From assembly GCA_036732565.1 (NCBI GenBank), contig DAINCF010000003.1, positions 1 to 56,785 on the forward strand: DNA of 56,785 nt, written 5' to 3'. This DNA comes from JAIVJN01 sp036732565 (lineage in GTDB: Bacteria > Acidobacteriota > Vicinamibacteria > Vicinamibacterales > UBA2999). Numbering within the stretch: position 1 is the stretch's first letter; every line of letters begins with the position of its first letter. Shown piece after piece: positions 7,524 through 15,436 of the stretch. Made by a program: the position numbers and the translations under genes. The notes below the pieces were generated by a model. It worked only from the letters and a program-made list of their open reading frames with translations, ran no database searches and was not told the origin of the DNA.

Positions 7524-10428
7524 GCCGCGCGTACTCCGCCCTGGCCTCGATCAACACCGGCAGGTCGGCATCGGCATCCTTCCAGCGCGCAAACAGATGG
7601 CGATAGGCGGTCGCTGCGGCCGCCGTGTCGCCGCTCATGGCGGCCGCTCGCGCCAGGCCGAGATACGCCAGCGGATAGATGGGGACCCAGTGCGTCCGGC
7701 CGGGGCGATCGACGATCTTCTGAAACTCGGTACGAGCCTCCGATCCCTGGCCGGTGCGCAGCAACGCCAGACCGCGCAGATAAATCGGCCAGGAGTCGGC
7801 GGCGCCTTCATACGCCGCGGCGGCCCGCAGCGCGTCGAGGGCCCGCGCGGGTTCGCGTTCGAGTGACACCGCGGCGCCAATCAGCGGCAGCCAGACCCGG
7901 TTGAGCATGGTGTCCTGCGGATGGCGCTGCTTCAGTCGATCGGTAAACGCCTGGCCCTGGCTGCGCTCGCCGCACAAGGCGAGAGCGACGAGCGCCCGCG
8001 CTTGCTCGTCCACGGGATACGAAGGGCCGAGGGTTTCTGGCGCTCGCCGCCGCGACGTCGCGCAGTCGCCGATCAAGGCGGCCGTGACGGCATCGTAGCG
8101 CGCGGTCATGGCCGCGAAGACCTTGAGGTTGCGTGCCTCGAAGAACTCACGCGCCTGATTCGACGCGGCTTGGGCTTCCTGCCATCGGCCTTGCAGCGCC
8201 GCGGCCAGCGATGCCATGTTGAGCGCCCACGTGGAGCTGCCAGCGGCCCAGTTCATCTCTTGCCGCATCCCCTCGACATCATCGAGGTAGTACGCGATCC
8301 GCCACAGATAGGCGTGATACTCCGGAGCGTCCAGGCCACGACCCATGGCCTCTTGGTAGATCGTCCGAGCCTCCTCGAACCGATTGAGCGCGAACAGCGA
8401 TCCGGCCAGGTTCGAGTGGGCGGCGGCGATGTCCGGGTTCAAGCGAACCGCTTCACGCGCGACCTCCGCGGCATTCTCGTACTGCGCGGCGGTGTGGTAG
8501 AGGTCGCCCAGCAGATGATGCGGCCGCCAGTCGAGCGGAAACGCGCCTTTCCACTGCTCCCCGGCCTCGATGGCTTGCTCGAGATCGCCGGTCACGCTCG
8601 AGTGATACAACGCCGTGATGCTCAGTCGTTCCTGTTCGGTGGCGCGATCACGTAGCTCGTACGCGCGCGTCGCCGATGCCGACACGACCTCCTGGTCGTA
8701 GCCGGAGTTGGATTGCTCGCGCGCCAGCGCTTCATACGCGACCGCGAATTGCGGGTCGATCTGCACGGCACGCTCGTAGAGCGAGACGGCAACGGGGTAG
8801 TTGCCCCTGGCGGCTTGCTCGACGCCCAGCGCATAGGCCCTCAGCGCGTCCAGGGAACCGGTCGCGGCCCGCTCGACCGGGGTGTTGAACCGCTGAATCG
8901 ATTGCGCCGGCTCGCCGAGCTGCTGGCGTAGCTGCATGGCGATGCGTCCGAGCGCCGGCAGCACCTCCACTCTGCTCTCCGCCTCGATGCGCTCGCGCGC
9001 GAGCGGCCGGCCCGTCTGGCCATCGAGCGCATCGAGCGTGACGAGGTAGCGACGGCCCAGTGGCGCGATCGAGCCGGCGATCCACGCTCTGATCCCCCGT
9101 CGGCGGCAGATCTCGAGCGCAACCTCGGAGGTCAGCCGATCCTCCGCCGAGCGCGACATCAGGCGCAGCGTTTCGCGCACGCCGTCATCGGGGAAGAGCG
9201 TCAAGAACGGTGTCTGCCGCAGCTGACCCACCAAGACCTGCGCCAGCGTGCCGTCGAAGGCCGGGTCGTTCGTCGTGTTGGCGAAGTCGGCGACGAGAAT
9301 CATGTCGCGCGAGGGCGCAGGGAAGGCTGGCGATCGGCTCGCGAGCCAGTAGGTGAGGGCGATGAGGCCGATCACGGCGACGACGGCGAACAGCAGCCGC
9401 CGGACCCCGTTTCGGGCCGGCTCGACGAGATCCGCACTCATCTCGGCGGCGCTCTGGTAGCGCGCCTCGCGATTCTTGGTGAGCGCGCGACGGATCACGC
9501 GATCGAGGGCAGCCGGGAGGTCGTCCACGATCTCGCGCGCCGGTCGTGGGTCGGCGTTGAGAATGGCGTGACAGGTCGCGGTTGCCGTCGGCGCGTCGAA
9601 CGGGCGGCGTCCGGTGACCGCTTCGTAGAGCACGACGCCGAGCGAGTACAGGTCGGTGCGGTGATCGATGGGCTCCGAACGGAGCTGCTCGGGGCTCATG
9701 TACGGGATGGTGCCGGCAAAGGCGCGCACCGTCGTACCGGCCAGGCCGAAGTCGAGGAGCTTGACCCCGTGCCTGGTCTGCATGATGTTTGACGGCTTGA
9801 GGTCGCGGTGGACCACGGCCTTGGCGTGGGCCTCGGTCAACGCGCTGGCCGCCTGACGTCCCAGTTCCATGACCTCCGAAGCGGGCAGCCGCCCACGACG
9901 GATGCGATCCGAGAGCGCCTCGCCCTCCACGTACTCCATCGCGATGAACGGTCGTCCATTCGGCGCTTCGCCGACCTCGTGCACGACGCAGACGTGTGGG
10001 TGGGTGATGGTCGCGGCGGCGCGAGCTTCCTGCGTCAGCTGCCGCCGCAGCTGCGGATCGCCCGCCAATCGCGCCGATGGCAGCTTCAGGGCCACGCGCC
10101 GGGCGAGACTCGCGTCCTCGGCGAGAAAAACCTCGCCCATGCCGCCTTCGCCGAGCTTCGTGAGGATGCGGTAGCGACCGATGACCGCCGGGAGTGGCTC
10201 GCGGCGGTCTGGCGACGAATCCGGCTCCGTGTCCTCGGCCGCGTCGGCGACAATCTGCTCGATGGTCTGGTACGAGGCCCGATCGTGCGCTAGAAGAGAC
10301 TCCACTTCGCGGCGGAGCTCGAGGTCGTCGCCGCAGGCCAGGGCCAGGCGCTCGGGCCGATCGGCGGTGTCGAGTTCGACGAGATCGTCGAAAATCTCGC
10401 GGGCGCGTCTCCAGCGCGCGGCATCCAT
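7516..10428 (-). CDS. Hanks-type Ser/Thr protein kinase with FlgO/TolB-like and TPR domains
   Basis: This 970-residue membrane kinase starts with the same leader type as the kinase ending at 3249 (CGDDLELRREVESLLAHD, residues 32-49). The kinase domain (about 85-338) is intact: GEGGMG at 93-98, K115, HRDLKPSN with D209, DFG at 226-228 and SPEQ near 245-248. The activation segment is short. A membrane helix follows (about 344-362). A FlgO/TolB N-terminal-like domain (about 374-480, beginning DMILVADFANTTND) precedes a long TPR array (about 535-960), for example ALGVEQAARGNYPVAVSLYE and AEVAREAVRLNPDIAAAHSN. The TPR part probably binds a protein or peptide ligand. The stop overlaps the stop of the convergent sigma gene by 8 bp, so transcription of one could interfere with the other. 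Confidence 0.93.
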   Translation of the reverse strand: MDAARWRRAREIFDDLVELDTADRPERLALACGDDLELRREVESLLAHDRASYQTIEQIVADAAEDTEPDSSPDRREPLPAVIGRYRILTKLGEGGMGEVFLAEDASLARRVALKLPSARLAGDPQLRRQLTQEARAAATITHPHVCVVHEVGEAPNGRPFIAMEYVEGEALSDRIRRGRLPASEVMELGRQAASALTEAHAKAVVHRDLKPSNIMQTRHGVKLLDFGLAGTTVRAFAGTIPYMSPEQLRSEPIDHRTDLYSLGVVLYEAVTGRRPFDAPTATATCHAILNADPRPAREIVDDLPAALDRVIRRALTKNREARYQSAAEMSADLVEPARNGVRRLLFAVVAVIGLIALTYWLASRSPAFPAPSRDMILVADFANTTNDPAFDGTLAQVLVGQLRQTPFLTLFPDDGVRETLRLMSRSAEDRLTSEVALEICRRRGIRAWIAGSIAPLGRRYLVTLDALDGQTGRPLARERIEAESRVEVLPALGRIAMQLRQQLGEPAQSIQRFNTPVERAATGSLDALRAYALGVEQAARGNYPVAVSLYERAVQIDPQFAVAYEALAREQSNSGYDQEVVSASATRAYELRDRATEQERLSITALYHSSVTGDLEQAIEAGEQWKGAFPLDWRPHHLLGDLYHTAAQYENAAEVAREAVRLNPDIAAAHSNLAGSLFALNRFEEARTIYQEAMGRGLDAPEYHAYLWRIAYYLDDVEGMRQEMNWAAGSSTWALNMASLAAALQGRWQEAQAASNQAREFFEARNLKVFAAMTARYDAVTAALIGDCATSRRRAPETLGPSYPVDEQARALVALALCGERSQGQAFTDRLKQRHPQDTMLNRVWLPLIGAAVSLEREPARALDALRAAAAYEGAADSWPIYLRGLALLRTGQGSEARTEFQKIVDRPGRTHWVPIYPLAYLGLARAAAMSGDTAAAATAYRHLFARWKDADADLPVLIEARAEYARLK

Positions 10429-10475
10429 GGGTGAGGGGAATCTCCGCAGATTCTCGCATACACACTGACAGATCT

Positions 10476-11741
10476 ATGAGATATCGCCATCGCGTCTCAG
10501 TCCTTCTCATCTTGCTGTTCGCGATCACCTACATCGACCGCGTCTGCATTTCGGTCGCGGGCCCGCGCATGCAGGAGGACCTGTCGATCGACCCTGTGGG
10601 CTGGGGCTGGGTGACGGCGATGTTCACGCTGTCCTACTGCCTGTTCGAGATTCCCACCGGCGCGCTGGGGGATCGGATTGGGCCGCGTCGCGTGCTGACC
10701 CGCGTGGTGTTGTGGTGGTCCGCGTTCACGTCGCTGACCGGCATGGTCTCGAACTACTACTTGCTCCTGATCACGAGGTTTTGCTTCGGCGCCGGGGAAG
10801 CGGGCGCGTTTCCCAACGCATCGATTGTGGTCTCGCGGTGGTTTCCGCGCAGCCAACGCGCCAGCATGTCCGGCGTGCTGCTGATGGCCAGTCAGATCGG
10901 CGGCGCGATTGCGCCGCTGTTGATCGTGCCGATCCAGATTCGCTACGGGTGGCGCGCGGCGTTCTACCTGTTTGGAGCGGTCGGGGTGATCTGGGCGGTG
11001 GCCTGGTACACGTGGTTCCGCGACTCTCCGTCGGAGAAACCCGGCATCAGCGAAGCGGAGCTGCGCGAGACCGCGGATCAATCGGCGGCGCCGATGCACG
11101 GCTTCCCGTGGGCAACGGCGTTGCGCTCCGAAACCGTGCTCGCCCTGCTGGGCACGGCGTTCTGCTACGTGTATGTCTACACGTTCTTCCAGACCTGGTT
11201 TCACACGTTCTTGGTGCGGGGCCGTGGCTTCACCGAAGGCAGCCTCGTCCTGTCGGCGCTGCCGTACGCGCTGGCGGCGTGCGCGAACCTGCTCGGCGGC
11301 GCCGCCAGCGATGCCCTGGTCCGGCGGCTTGGCGCGAAATGGGGGCGGCGGTCGCTGGGAGTCGGCGGGCTGGGTCTCGCGTGCCTGTGCACCGTTGCGG
11401 TCATGTTCACCCACCACCAGCTGCTGACCATCGTGCTGCTGTCGCTGGTCTACGGCGGGATCACGTTCCAGCAATCGGGTGTCTTCGGCGTCTGCCTCGA
11501 TATCGGACGAAAGCACGCGGGATCGACCGTCGGCTTGATGAACACGTCGGCCCAGGTGGGCGGCCTGATCTCTGCCATCGCCTACGGGTACATCGTCGAC
11601 CGTTTCGGGAGCTACGATGCCCCGTTCGTGCCCATGGCGATCCTGTTGTTCGTCGGCGCGGTGCTCTGGTTCAAGGTCGACGCCTCGACCGAGCTGAGTC
11701 CCGAGCCGAGCGCGGCCACCGTTCCAGCGCTCGCTCGGTGA
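10476..11741 (+). CDS. MFS transporter, anion:cation symporter (ACS) type
   Basis: This 421-residue inner-membrane carrier has about 12 predicted helices. It opens with RVSVLLILLFAITYIDRVCI, and the GALGDRIGPRRVLTR loop between helices 2 and 3 is the MFS signature. RFCFGAGEAGAFPNAS and RWFPRSQRAS are characteristic of the ACS branch, which imports organic anions such as glucarate, galactonate, hexuronates or phthalate with protons. The ATG at 10476 fits the membrane topology; in-frame sequence further upstream is antisense to the kinase gene and was excluded. It is divergent from the kinase (47 bp apart). Import of a sugar acid would suit the enolase-like proteins at the other end of the window, but the two regions are 40 kb apart. 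Confidence 0.9.
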   Translation: MRYRHRVSVLLILLFAITYIDRVCISVAGPRMQEDLSIDPVGWGWVTAMFTLSYCLFEIPTGALGDRIGPRRVLTRVVLWWSAFTSLTGMVSNYYLLLITRFCFGAGEAGAFPNASIVVSRWFPRSQRASMSGVLLMASQIGGAIAPLLIVPIQIRYGWRAAFYLFGAVGVIWAVAWYTWFRDSPSEKPGISEAELRETADQSAAPMHGFPWATALRSETVLALLGTAFCYVYVYTFFQTWFHTFLVRGRGFTEGSLVLSALPYALAACANLLGGAASDALVRRLGAKWGRRSLGVGGLGLACLCTVAVMFTHHQLLTIVLLSLVYGGITFQQSGVFGVCLDIGRKHAGSTVGLMNTSAQVGGLISAIAYGYIVDRFGSYDAPFVPMAILLFVGAVLWFKVDASTELSPEPSAATVPALAR

Positions 11742-11772
11742 CGGTTCTGCCGGGGTGTTCAGAAGGCTCGGC

Positions 11773-12261
11773 CTACCGAGAGGTCGTGGCTTTCTGGGGC
11801 TTGGGTCCGGACCAGGTCCACGCAGAGATCAGCCAACCACCAGCCGATTTCCTCAGCACGACCGTGATCTGCGCGGCCTCGCGCATCGCCACGCCGCGCT
11901 GCTTGAAGGTGTAGACGGCTGGCACGACGACGTAGGCGTGATCGCCGTTGGTTTCGGTGCGGGTTGCCGCGCTGATCGTCACCAGCGGCTCGGCGATGCC
12001 GTTCTTCTTGGCATCGCTCTCGAGATCGGCGCTCCACGTCTGGAACGCCTGCGCCCCGCGCCAGAGGTACGGCGGTACTTCATCGATGATCGCCAGGTCG
12101 GCCCCCGGCACGTGCGTCGCCGCCGCGCCCGCGACGTCGCCTTTGTTGAAGCTGTCGATGAACTTCTGGATGGGTGCCATCAACGTCGGGTCCGCCGGCT
12201 GCGCATTGGCGGCCCCGCCCAAGACGACCCATACCAGAGCCCCCATCGTCAAATACCGCAT
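11773..12261 (-). CDS. Exported NTF2-like (SnoaL/DUF4440-type) protein
   Basis: This 162-residue protein has a signal peptide (about 1-21, ending GGAANAQP) and then a single cone-shaped NTF2-like domain. Typical motifs are MAPIQKFIDSFNKGDVAGAA at the first helix and WRGAQAFQTWSADL in the middle. AYVVVPAVYTFKQRG and GWLISAWTWSG form the sheet. Such domains bind small ligands or act as scaffolds; no catalytic dyad is clear. I chose the ATG at 12261 because GGAGG stands 5 nt upstream; seven extra codons could be read from 12282. It converges with the MFS gene, and a REP pair lies just upstream of its promoter region. Confidence 0.82.
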   Translation of the reverse strand: MRYLTMGALVWVVLGGAANAQPADPTLMAPIQKFIDSFNKGDVAGAAATHVPGADLAIIDEVPPYLWRGAQAFQTWSADLESDAKKNGIAEPLVTISAATRTETNGDHAYVVVPAVYTFKQRGVAMREAAQITVVLRKSAGGWLISAWTWSGPKPQKATTSR

Positions 12262-12286
12262 CGTCGCCTCCTTTACCAGCAATTCG

Positions 12287-12304
12287 CCTTCGACAAGCTC
12301 AGAG
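12287..12304. repeat. Half-copy of a CTTCGACAAGCTCAG-type dispersed repeat
   Basis: The stretch CCTTCGACAAGCTCAGAG matches one arm of a palindromic repeat I recall as common in intergenic DNA of several phyla. Only one arm is present, immediately beside the REP pair. The family assignment is from memory and not checked. Confidence 0.35.
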
Positions 12305-12309
12305 CCAAA

Positions 12310-12387
12310 CGTACGTAGCGCAGGCCTTCAGGCCTGCCACGCCCGCGGCGCCATCCGGGGCAGGCCTGAAGGCCTGCGCTACGTACG
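12310..12387. repeat. Inverted pair of GTAG-headed REP elements (BIME-like)
   Basis: Two 28-bp copies in opposite orientation occupy 12310-12337 and 12360-12387, separated by 22 bp. Each begins CGTACGTAGCG and contains the self-complementary core GCAGGCCTTCAGGCCTGC. The GTAG tetramers sit at the outer ends (12315-12318 on +, 12382-12379 on -), as in REP pairs recognised by TnpA-REP/RAYT enzymes. The 29 bp at 12311-12339 recur exactly at 56738-56766. The pair lies between the 5' end of the NTF2-like gene and the 3' end of the nucleotidase gene. Confidence 0.85.
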
Positions 12388-12426
12388 CCTGGGCAATACA
12401 ACGCGCTCTTATGACGCATGCGACAA

Positions 12427-12449
12427 CGCATGGGGAATCCCCTCATGCG
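12427..12449 (-). terminator. Hairpin just downstream of the nucleotidase gene
   Basis: GCATGGGG and CCCCTCATGC pair with a 3-nt loop and a two-base bulge, only 4 bp after the stop at 12454. No U-run follows, so termination strength is uncertain. Confidence 0.4.
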
Positions 12450-12453
12450 CGAT

Positions 12454-14163
12454 CTATTGCTGGCAGTCTAGCGGTGGCTGATTCGGCGTCTGCGCTGCGG
12501 TGAGGTGTCGATGCCGCCGAAACCAGTCCTCGACGACTTCTCGGACGACCGGAGCATTCTCGGTGGGCACCACTCCGCCGAGCGGATCCGCCGACGCCAG
12601 GTTCCCGCTGAGCGTTGGCGCGCCGATGGTCACGGCGAGCAACCGATCCTCGTCGTGGATTGGCTGCCCCGCCGCCCGGAGAAGGTCGATCTGAAGGCCG
12701 TCCGCCTGGCAAGCGGGTCGTACGCGAATCCCTGAAATGCCAAGCGAGCCTCGACGGCCTTGCGCGATCTCGCCGGAGAGCCACCGCCTGAGCTCGGCGC
12801 CGGTCAGCGTGACCCGCCTGACACGATTGTCGAACGGGAACACGTCGTAGAGCCGTCCGAGCGTCATCGGGCCATCAGGGAGATCCGCCCACAGACCGCG
12901 CGCGGTGTTGTTGATGACCGCGGCGTCCGCGCCGGGCACGGCATCGCGCAGCGCGTCGGCGAAGACGTTGCCGAGCGGCGATCCGAGATCGCCGACGCGA
13001 CGTATCGGCGCCTCGAGGGACACGTCGAGCGTTGTGGCTTGAAGCTCGCGCACGCGCTGAAGCGCCGGCGCCATCGCCTGGACGATGGTTGGATCGGGCA
13101 TGACGGGTCGTCCTTCGTACTTCGCCGGCACGGCCGATGCGGTGTCGGGCGCGCAGTGCTCGGTCGCGGGATCTTGTTGGGCGCAGATCCCGCGCGGCGC
13201 GAACGGCTGGAGTCGCGCGACGCTGCCGGTCCGTCGATCGAAGACGAGGTCGACGCGGCCGAGTGCCTGGCCGCGCGCCAACGGCTCGATGATGGCGATC
13301 CCATTCACCTGATGGGCGAGCGCCCCGTGTGTGTGACCGGCGGCGATGACGTCGACCAGCCCATGGGGCAGGCTCCTCGCCACCTGAAAGATCTCGGACT
13401 CGGCGTCGCAGGATGAAAGATCGGTGGGCTGTTCGAATCGATCGCAGCGCCCGCCCGCATGCGACACGACGATGACCACGTCGGCGCCGCCGGCTCGCAG
13501 CTTCGACGCTTCCGCCGCGATCGTGGGAACAAGTGGCGCGACTCGCAGTCCCTGCACGTTGGCCGCGACGGTCGATCGCAGCGCATCGATGGTCATGACG
13601 CCGATCAGCCCGACCGTGACCCCGGCCGCGTCCACGATCGCCGATGGGCGAACGTTCGGCCACTGGACCGGCTGATCGGTCGCCGCATCGATCAGGTTCG
13701 CCGCGAGAAATGGGTATGTCGCCTGGGCCGCGCGTGCTTTGAGCGCGCCGCGCGGGTCGCCCGGCAGCTGTCGCGCCGCCGGCGAGTCGACCGACCCGAA
13801 GTCGAAGTCGTGGTTGCCAACGGCTTCCGCCGTGTAACCCATGGCATTGAAGGCGTCCACGATCAGCGCGCCCTCGCTGAGGTTCGATTCGATGCCGCCT
13901 TGAAACGTGTCGCCGGAGTCGACGAGCAGGACCGCTCCACCGTCCGCCGCTCGCGCGGCGCGCAGATTGTTCAGATATCCCGCGAGCAACGGTAGACCGC
14001 CAAGCCCGTTTCGCGGAAACGCCGTCCCGTGGAGATCGCTGGTCCCCACGATCGACAGGATGACCAGCTCCGGTTGCTCAGGCGCAGCTACAAGTTGGGT
14101 GGTGTGCCTCGCCGCCACGAGGAACGCGACCGCGAGAACGCCCAGAGCAATCCGCGAGCCCAT
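12454..14163 (-). CDS. Exported 5'-nucleotidase/2',3'-cyclic phosphodiesterase-like metallophosphatase
   Basis: This 569-residue protein resembles UshA and CpdB, which hydrolyse nucleotides outside the cytoplasm. A signal peptide covers about residues 1-27. The dimetal phosphatase domain has all four signatures in order: GTSDLHG (D43, H45), DSGDTFQG (D85), GNHDFDFG (N117, H118) and AAGHTHG near 275-280. The C-terminal substrate domain (about 370-550) has the GNVFADALRDAVPGADAAV, TLGRLYDVFPFDN and LTGAELRRWL elements that bind the nucleobase. Length and layout match the family. It probably scavenges phosphate or nucleosides in the periplasm. The DUF411 gene lies 27 bp upstream in the same direction and may be cotranscribed. 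Confidence 0.92.
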   Translation of the reverse strand: MGSRIALGVLAVAFLVAARHTTQLVAAPEQPELVILSIVGTSDLHGTAFPRNGLGGLPLLAGYLNNLRAARAADGGAVLLVDSGDTFQGGIESNLSEGALIVDAFNAMGYTAEAVGNHDFDFGSVDSPAARQLPGDPRGALKARAAQATYPFLAANLIDAATDQPVQWPNVRPSAIVDAAGVTVGLIGVMTIDALRSTVAANVQGLRVAPLVPTIAAEASKLRAGGADVVIVVSHAGGRCDRFEQPTDLSSCDAESEIFQVARSLPHGLVDVIAAGHTHGALAHQVNGIAIIEPLARGQALGRVDLVFDRRTGSVARLQPFAPRGICAQQDPATEHCAPDTASAVPAKYEGRPVMPDPTIVQAMAPALQRVRELQATTLDVSLEAPIRRVGDLGSPLGNVFADALRDAVPGADAAVINNTARGLWADLPDGPMTLGRLYDVFPFDNRVRRVTLTGAELRRWLSGEIAQGRRGSLGISGIRVRPACQADGLQIDLLRAAGQPIHDEDRLLAVTIGAPTLSGNLASADPLGGVVPTENAPVVREVVEDWFRRHRHLTAAQTPNQPPLDCQQ

Positions 14164-14190
14164 CGACGACTTCCTCCGTCCGCCCGAGGG

Positions 14191-14646
14191 TCAACGATGC
14201 GACGCGAACACCTTCGTGGCGCCCGACTTGTCGAACGTCACGACGTCGTACGGCTGCACCTGGCCGGTCGACATCTCCATCCCGGGCGAGCCGAGCGGCA
14301 TGCCGGGAACCGCCAGGCCCACGACCTTCGGCCGCTCTTTCAACAGCCGCTTGATGTCGGCGGCGGGAACGTGGCCTTCGATCACGAAGCCATCGACGAC
14401 CGCAGTGTGACACGACCCTGCGGCCTCGGGCACGCCTCGCGTCTTCTTCACGGAGTCCATGTCCGTGGACTCTGTGACGGTTGCCTTGAAGCCGGCTTGT
14501 TCGAGATGTGCGACCCACTTCAGGCAACAGCCACAGCCCGGATCTCGCACGACTGCAATCGTCGGCGGTGTCTGCGCCCGCAGGTAAGGCCCCGCGGCCA
14601 GCGCCACGGTCGAGATGATCGCGGCTCCAAGCGCCCATCGTTTCAT
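14191..14646 (-). CDS. DUF411 exported metal-binding protein
   Basis: This 151-residue protein has a signal peptide (about 1-25) and a DUF411 domain. The thiol motif DPGCGCCLKW (C38, C40, C41) and the later MPLGSPGMEM methionine stretch are the expected soft-metal ligands. Members often accompany copper-resistance genes, but no copper pump or oxidase is visible here. The ATG at 14646 has GGAGGGGC just upstream; five earlier codons are possible but lack a ribosome site. It may be cotranscribed with the nucleotidase gene downstream. A copper-handling role is inferred from the family and not from this context. Confidence 0.88.
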   Translation of the reverse strand: MKRWALGAAIISTVALAAGPYLRAQTPPTIAVVRDPGCGCCLKWVAHLEQAGFKATVTESTDMDSVKKTRGVPEAAGSCHTAVVDGFVIEGHVPAADIKRLLKERPKVVGLAVPGMPLGSPGMEMSTGQVQPYDVVTFDKSGATKVFASHR

Positions 14647-14678
14647 GCGCCCCTCCATCACTAGAGCCTAGCCGATCC

Positions 14679-14853
14679 TCAGTGCACGCCGAAACTGGCG
14701 AGCTGGCCGTAGTTCGGCTTCACTCGGGCGCTGTAGTAGTTGCACGCGTGCATATAGCGCACGTCTTCGACCCAGGCTCTGGCATAAGTCCGGTCGGAGA
14801 CCGCGCGTTGGCGATGGTGAAGCCGACGTCGATCACAGACTGATAGAAACGGC
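14679..14853 (-). pseudogene. Frameshifted remnant of an unrecognised gene
   Basis: On the minus strand two frames give protein-like sequence. RFYQSVIDVGFTIANARS reads from about 14853 down to 14800. After a shift near 14785-14800, DRTYARAWVEDVRYMHACNY and a further 20 residues run to a stop at 14679-14681. Joined, they look like the C-terminus of a globular protein. A stop codon lies a few codons upstream, and no start with a ribosome site is seen. I do not recognise the family. Decay is the simplest explanation; a short real gene from 14894 is the alternative. Confidence 0.3.
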
Positions 14854-14891
14854 GGAACCGTCAAGTCTTTCACCCCGAGGTCGTTGTCTGG

Positions 14892-14897
14892 CATAGT
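14892..14897 (+). promoter_or_regulatory. -10-like hexamer CATAGT before the molybdenum hydroxylase operon
   Basis: CATAGT ends 8 nt before the ATG at 14906, and no Shine-Dalgarno sequence is present. This fits a leaderless start for the operon. Confidence 0.4.
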
Positions 14898-14905
14898 GTG
14901 GCGCC

Positions 14906-15436
14906 ATGACTGGAGTGTTCGTCACGTGTCGCATCAACGGCGTCGACAGGTCCGCCGAGCTCGACGCTCGCATGACGCTCCTGGATGCGCTGCGCGAGAC
15001 CTTTCAGCTCGTGGGAACGAAGAAGGGGTGCGATCAAGGCACCTGCGGCGCGTGCACGGTGATCGTCGATGGCCGCCGCGTGCTGGCCTGTCTGACACTG
15101 GCGGCTCCGTGCGAAGGCCAGGACGTCGTCACGATTGAGGGACTGTCCAAGGACGAGGAGCTTCACCCGGTCCAGGCGGCATTTCTCGATTGCGACGCCT
15201 ATCAATGCGGATTCTGCACGCCGGGACAGATTCTCTCGGCCATCTCTCTCGTCGAGGAAGCTCGCGAGGGTGCGCCGAGCCACGCGACTCCCGACGTGCG
15301 GCGATCCGTGGACCTCGCCACATTGAGCGACGACGAGATTCGCGAGCGGATGAGCGGGAATCTGTGCCGGTGCGGCGCCTACCCGAACATCGTCACCGCG
15401 GTGAGGCGAGTCCTCGCGGCTGAGACACGACAATGA
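14906..15436 (+). CDS. Molybdenum hydroxylase small subunit, two [2Fe-2S] clusters (PaoA-like)
   Basis: This 176-residue subunit carries electrons from the molybdenum centre to FAD. The N-terminal plant-type [2Fe-2S] site has GCDQGTCGACTVIVDG (C42, C47, C50) plus C62. The C-terminal helical [2Fe-2S] site has QCGFCTPGQ (C101, C104) and NLCRCGAYPNI (C154, C156). All eight cysteines are present. Unlike E. coli PaoA it has no Tat signal, since it begins directly with MTGVFVTCRINGVD, so this enzyme is probably cytoplasmic. The stop overlaps the next start (ATGA), and the three subunit genes form one coupled operon. The substrate is probably an aldehyde or N-heterocycle. Confidence 0.95.
   Translation: MTGVFVTCRINGVDRSAELDARMTLLDALRETFQLVGTKKGCDQGTCGACTVIVDGRRVLACLTLAAPCEGQDVVTIEGLSKDEELHPVQAAFLDCDAYQCGFCTPGQILSAISLVEEAREGAPSHATPDVRRSVDLATLSDDEIRERMSGNLCRCGAYPNIVTAVRRVLAAETRQ

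Noticed and set aside
10194..10475. N-terminal extension of the MFS transporter
   Set aside because: It is antisense to the kinase and Arg-rich; the membrane protein begins naturally at 10476.
12310..12387. Insertion-sequence terminal repeats
   Set aside because: Only 22 bp lie between the arms and no transposase is present; GTAG-headed hairpins fit REP elements better.
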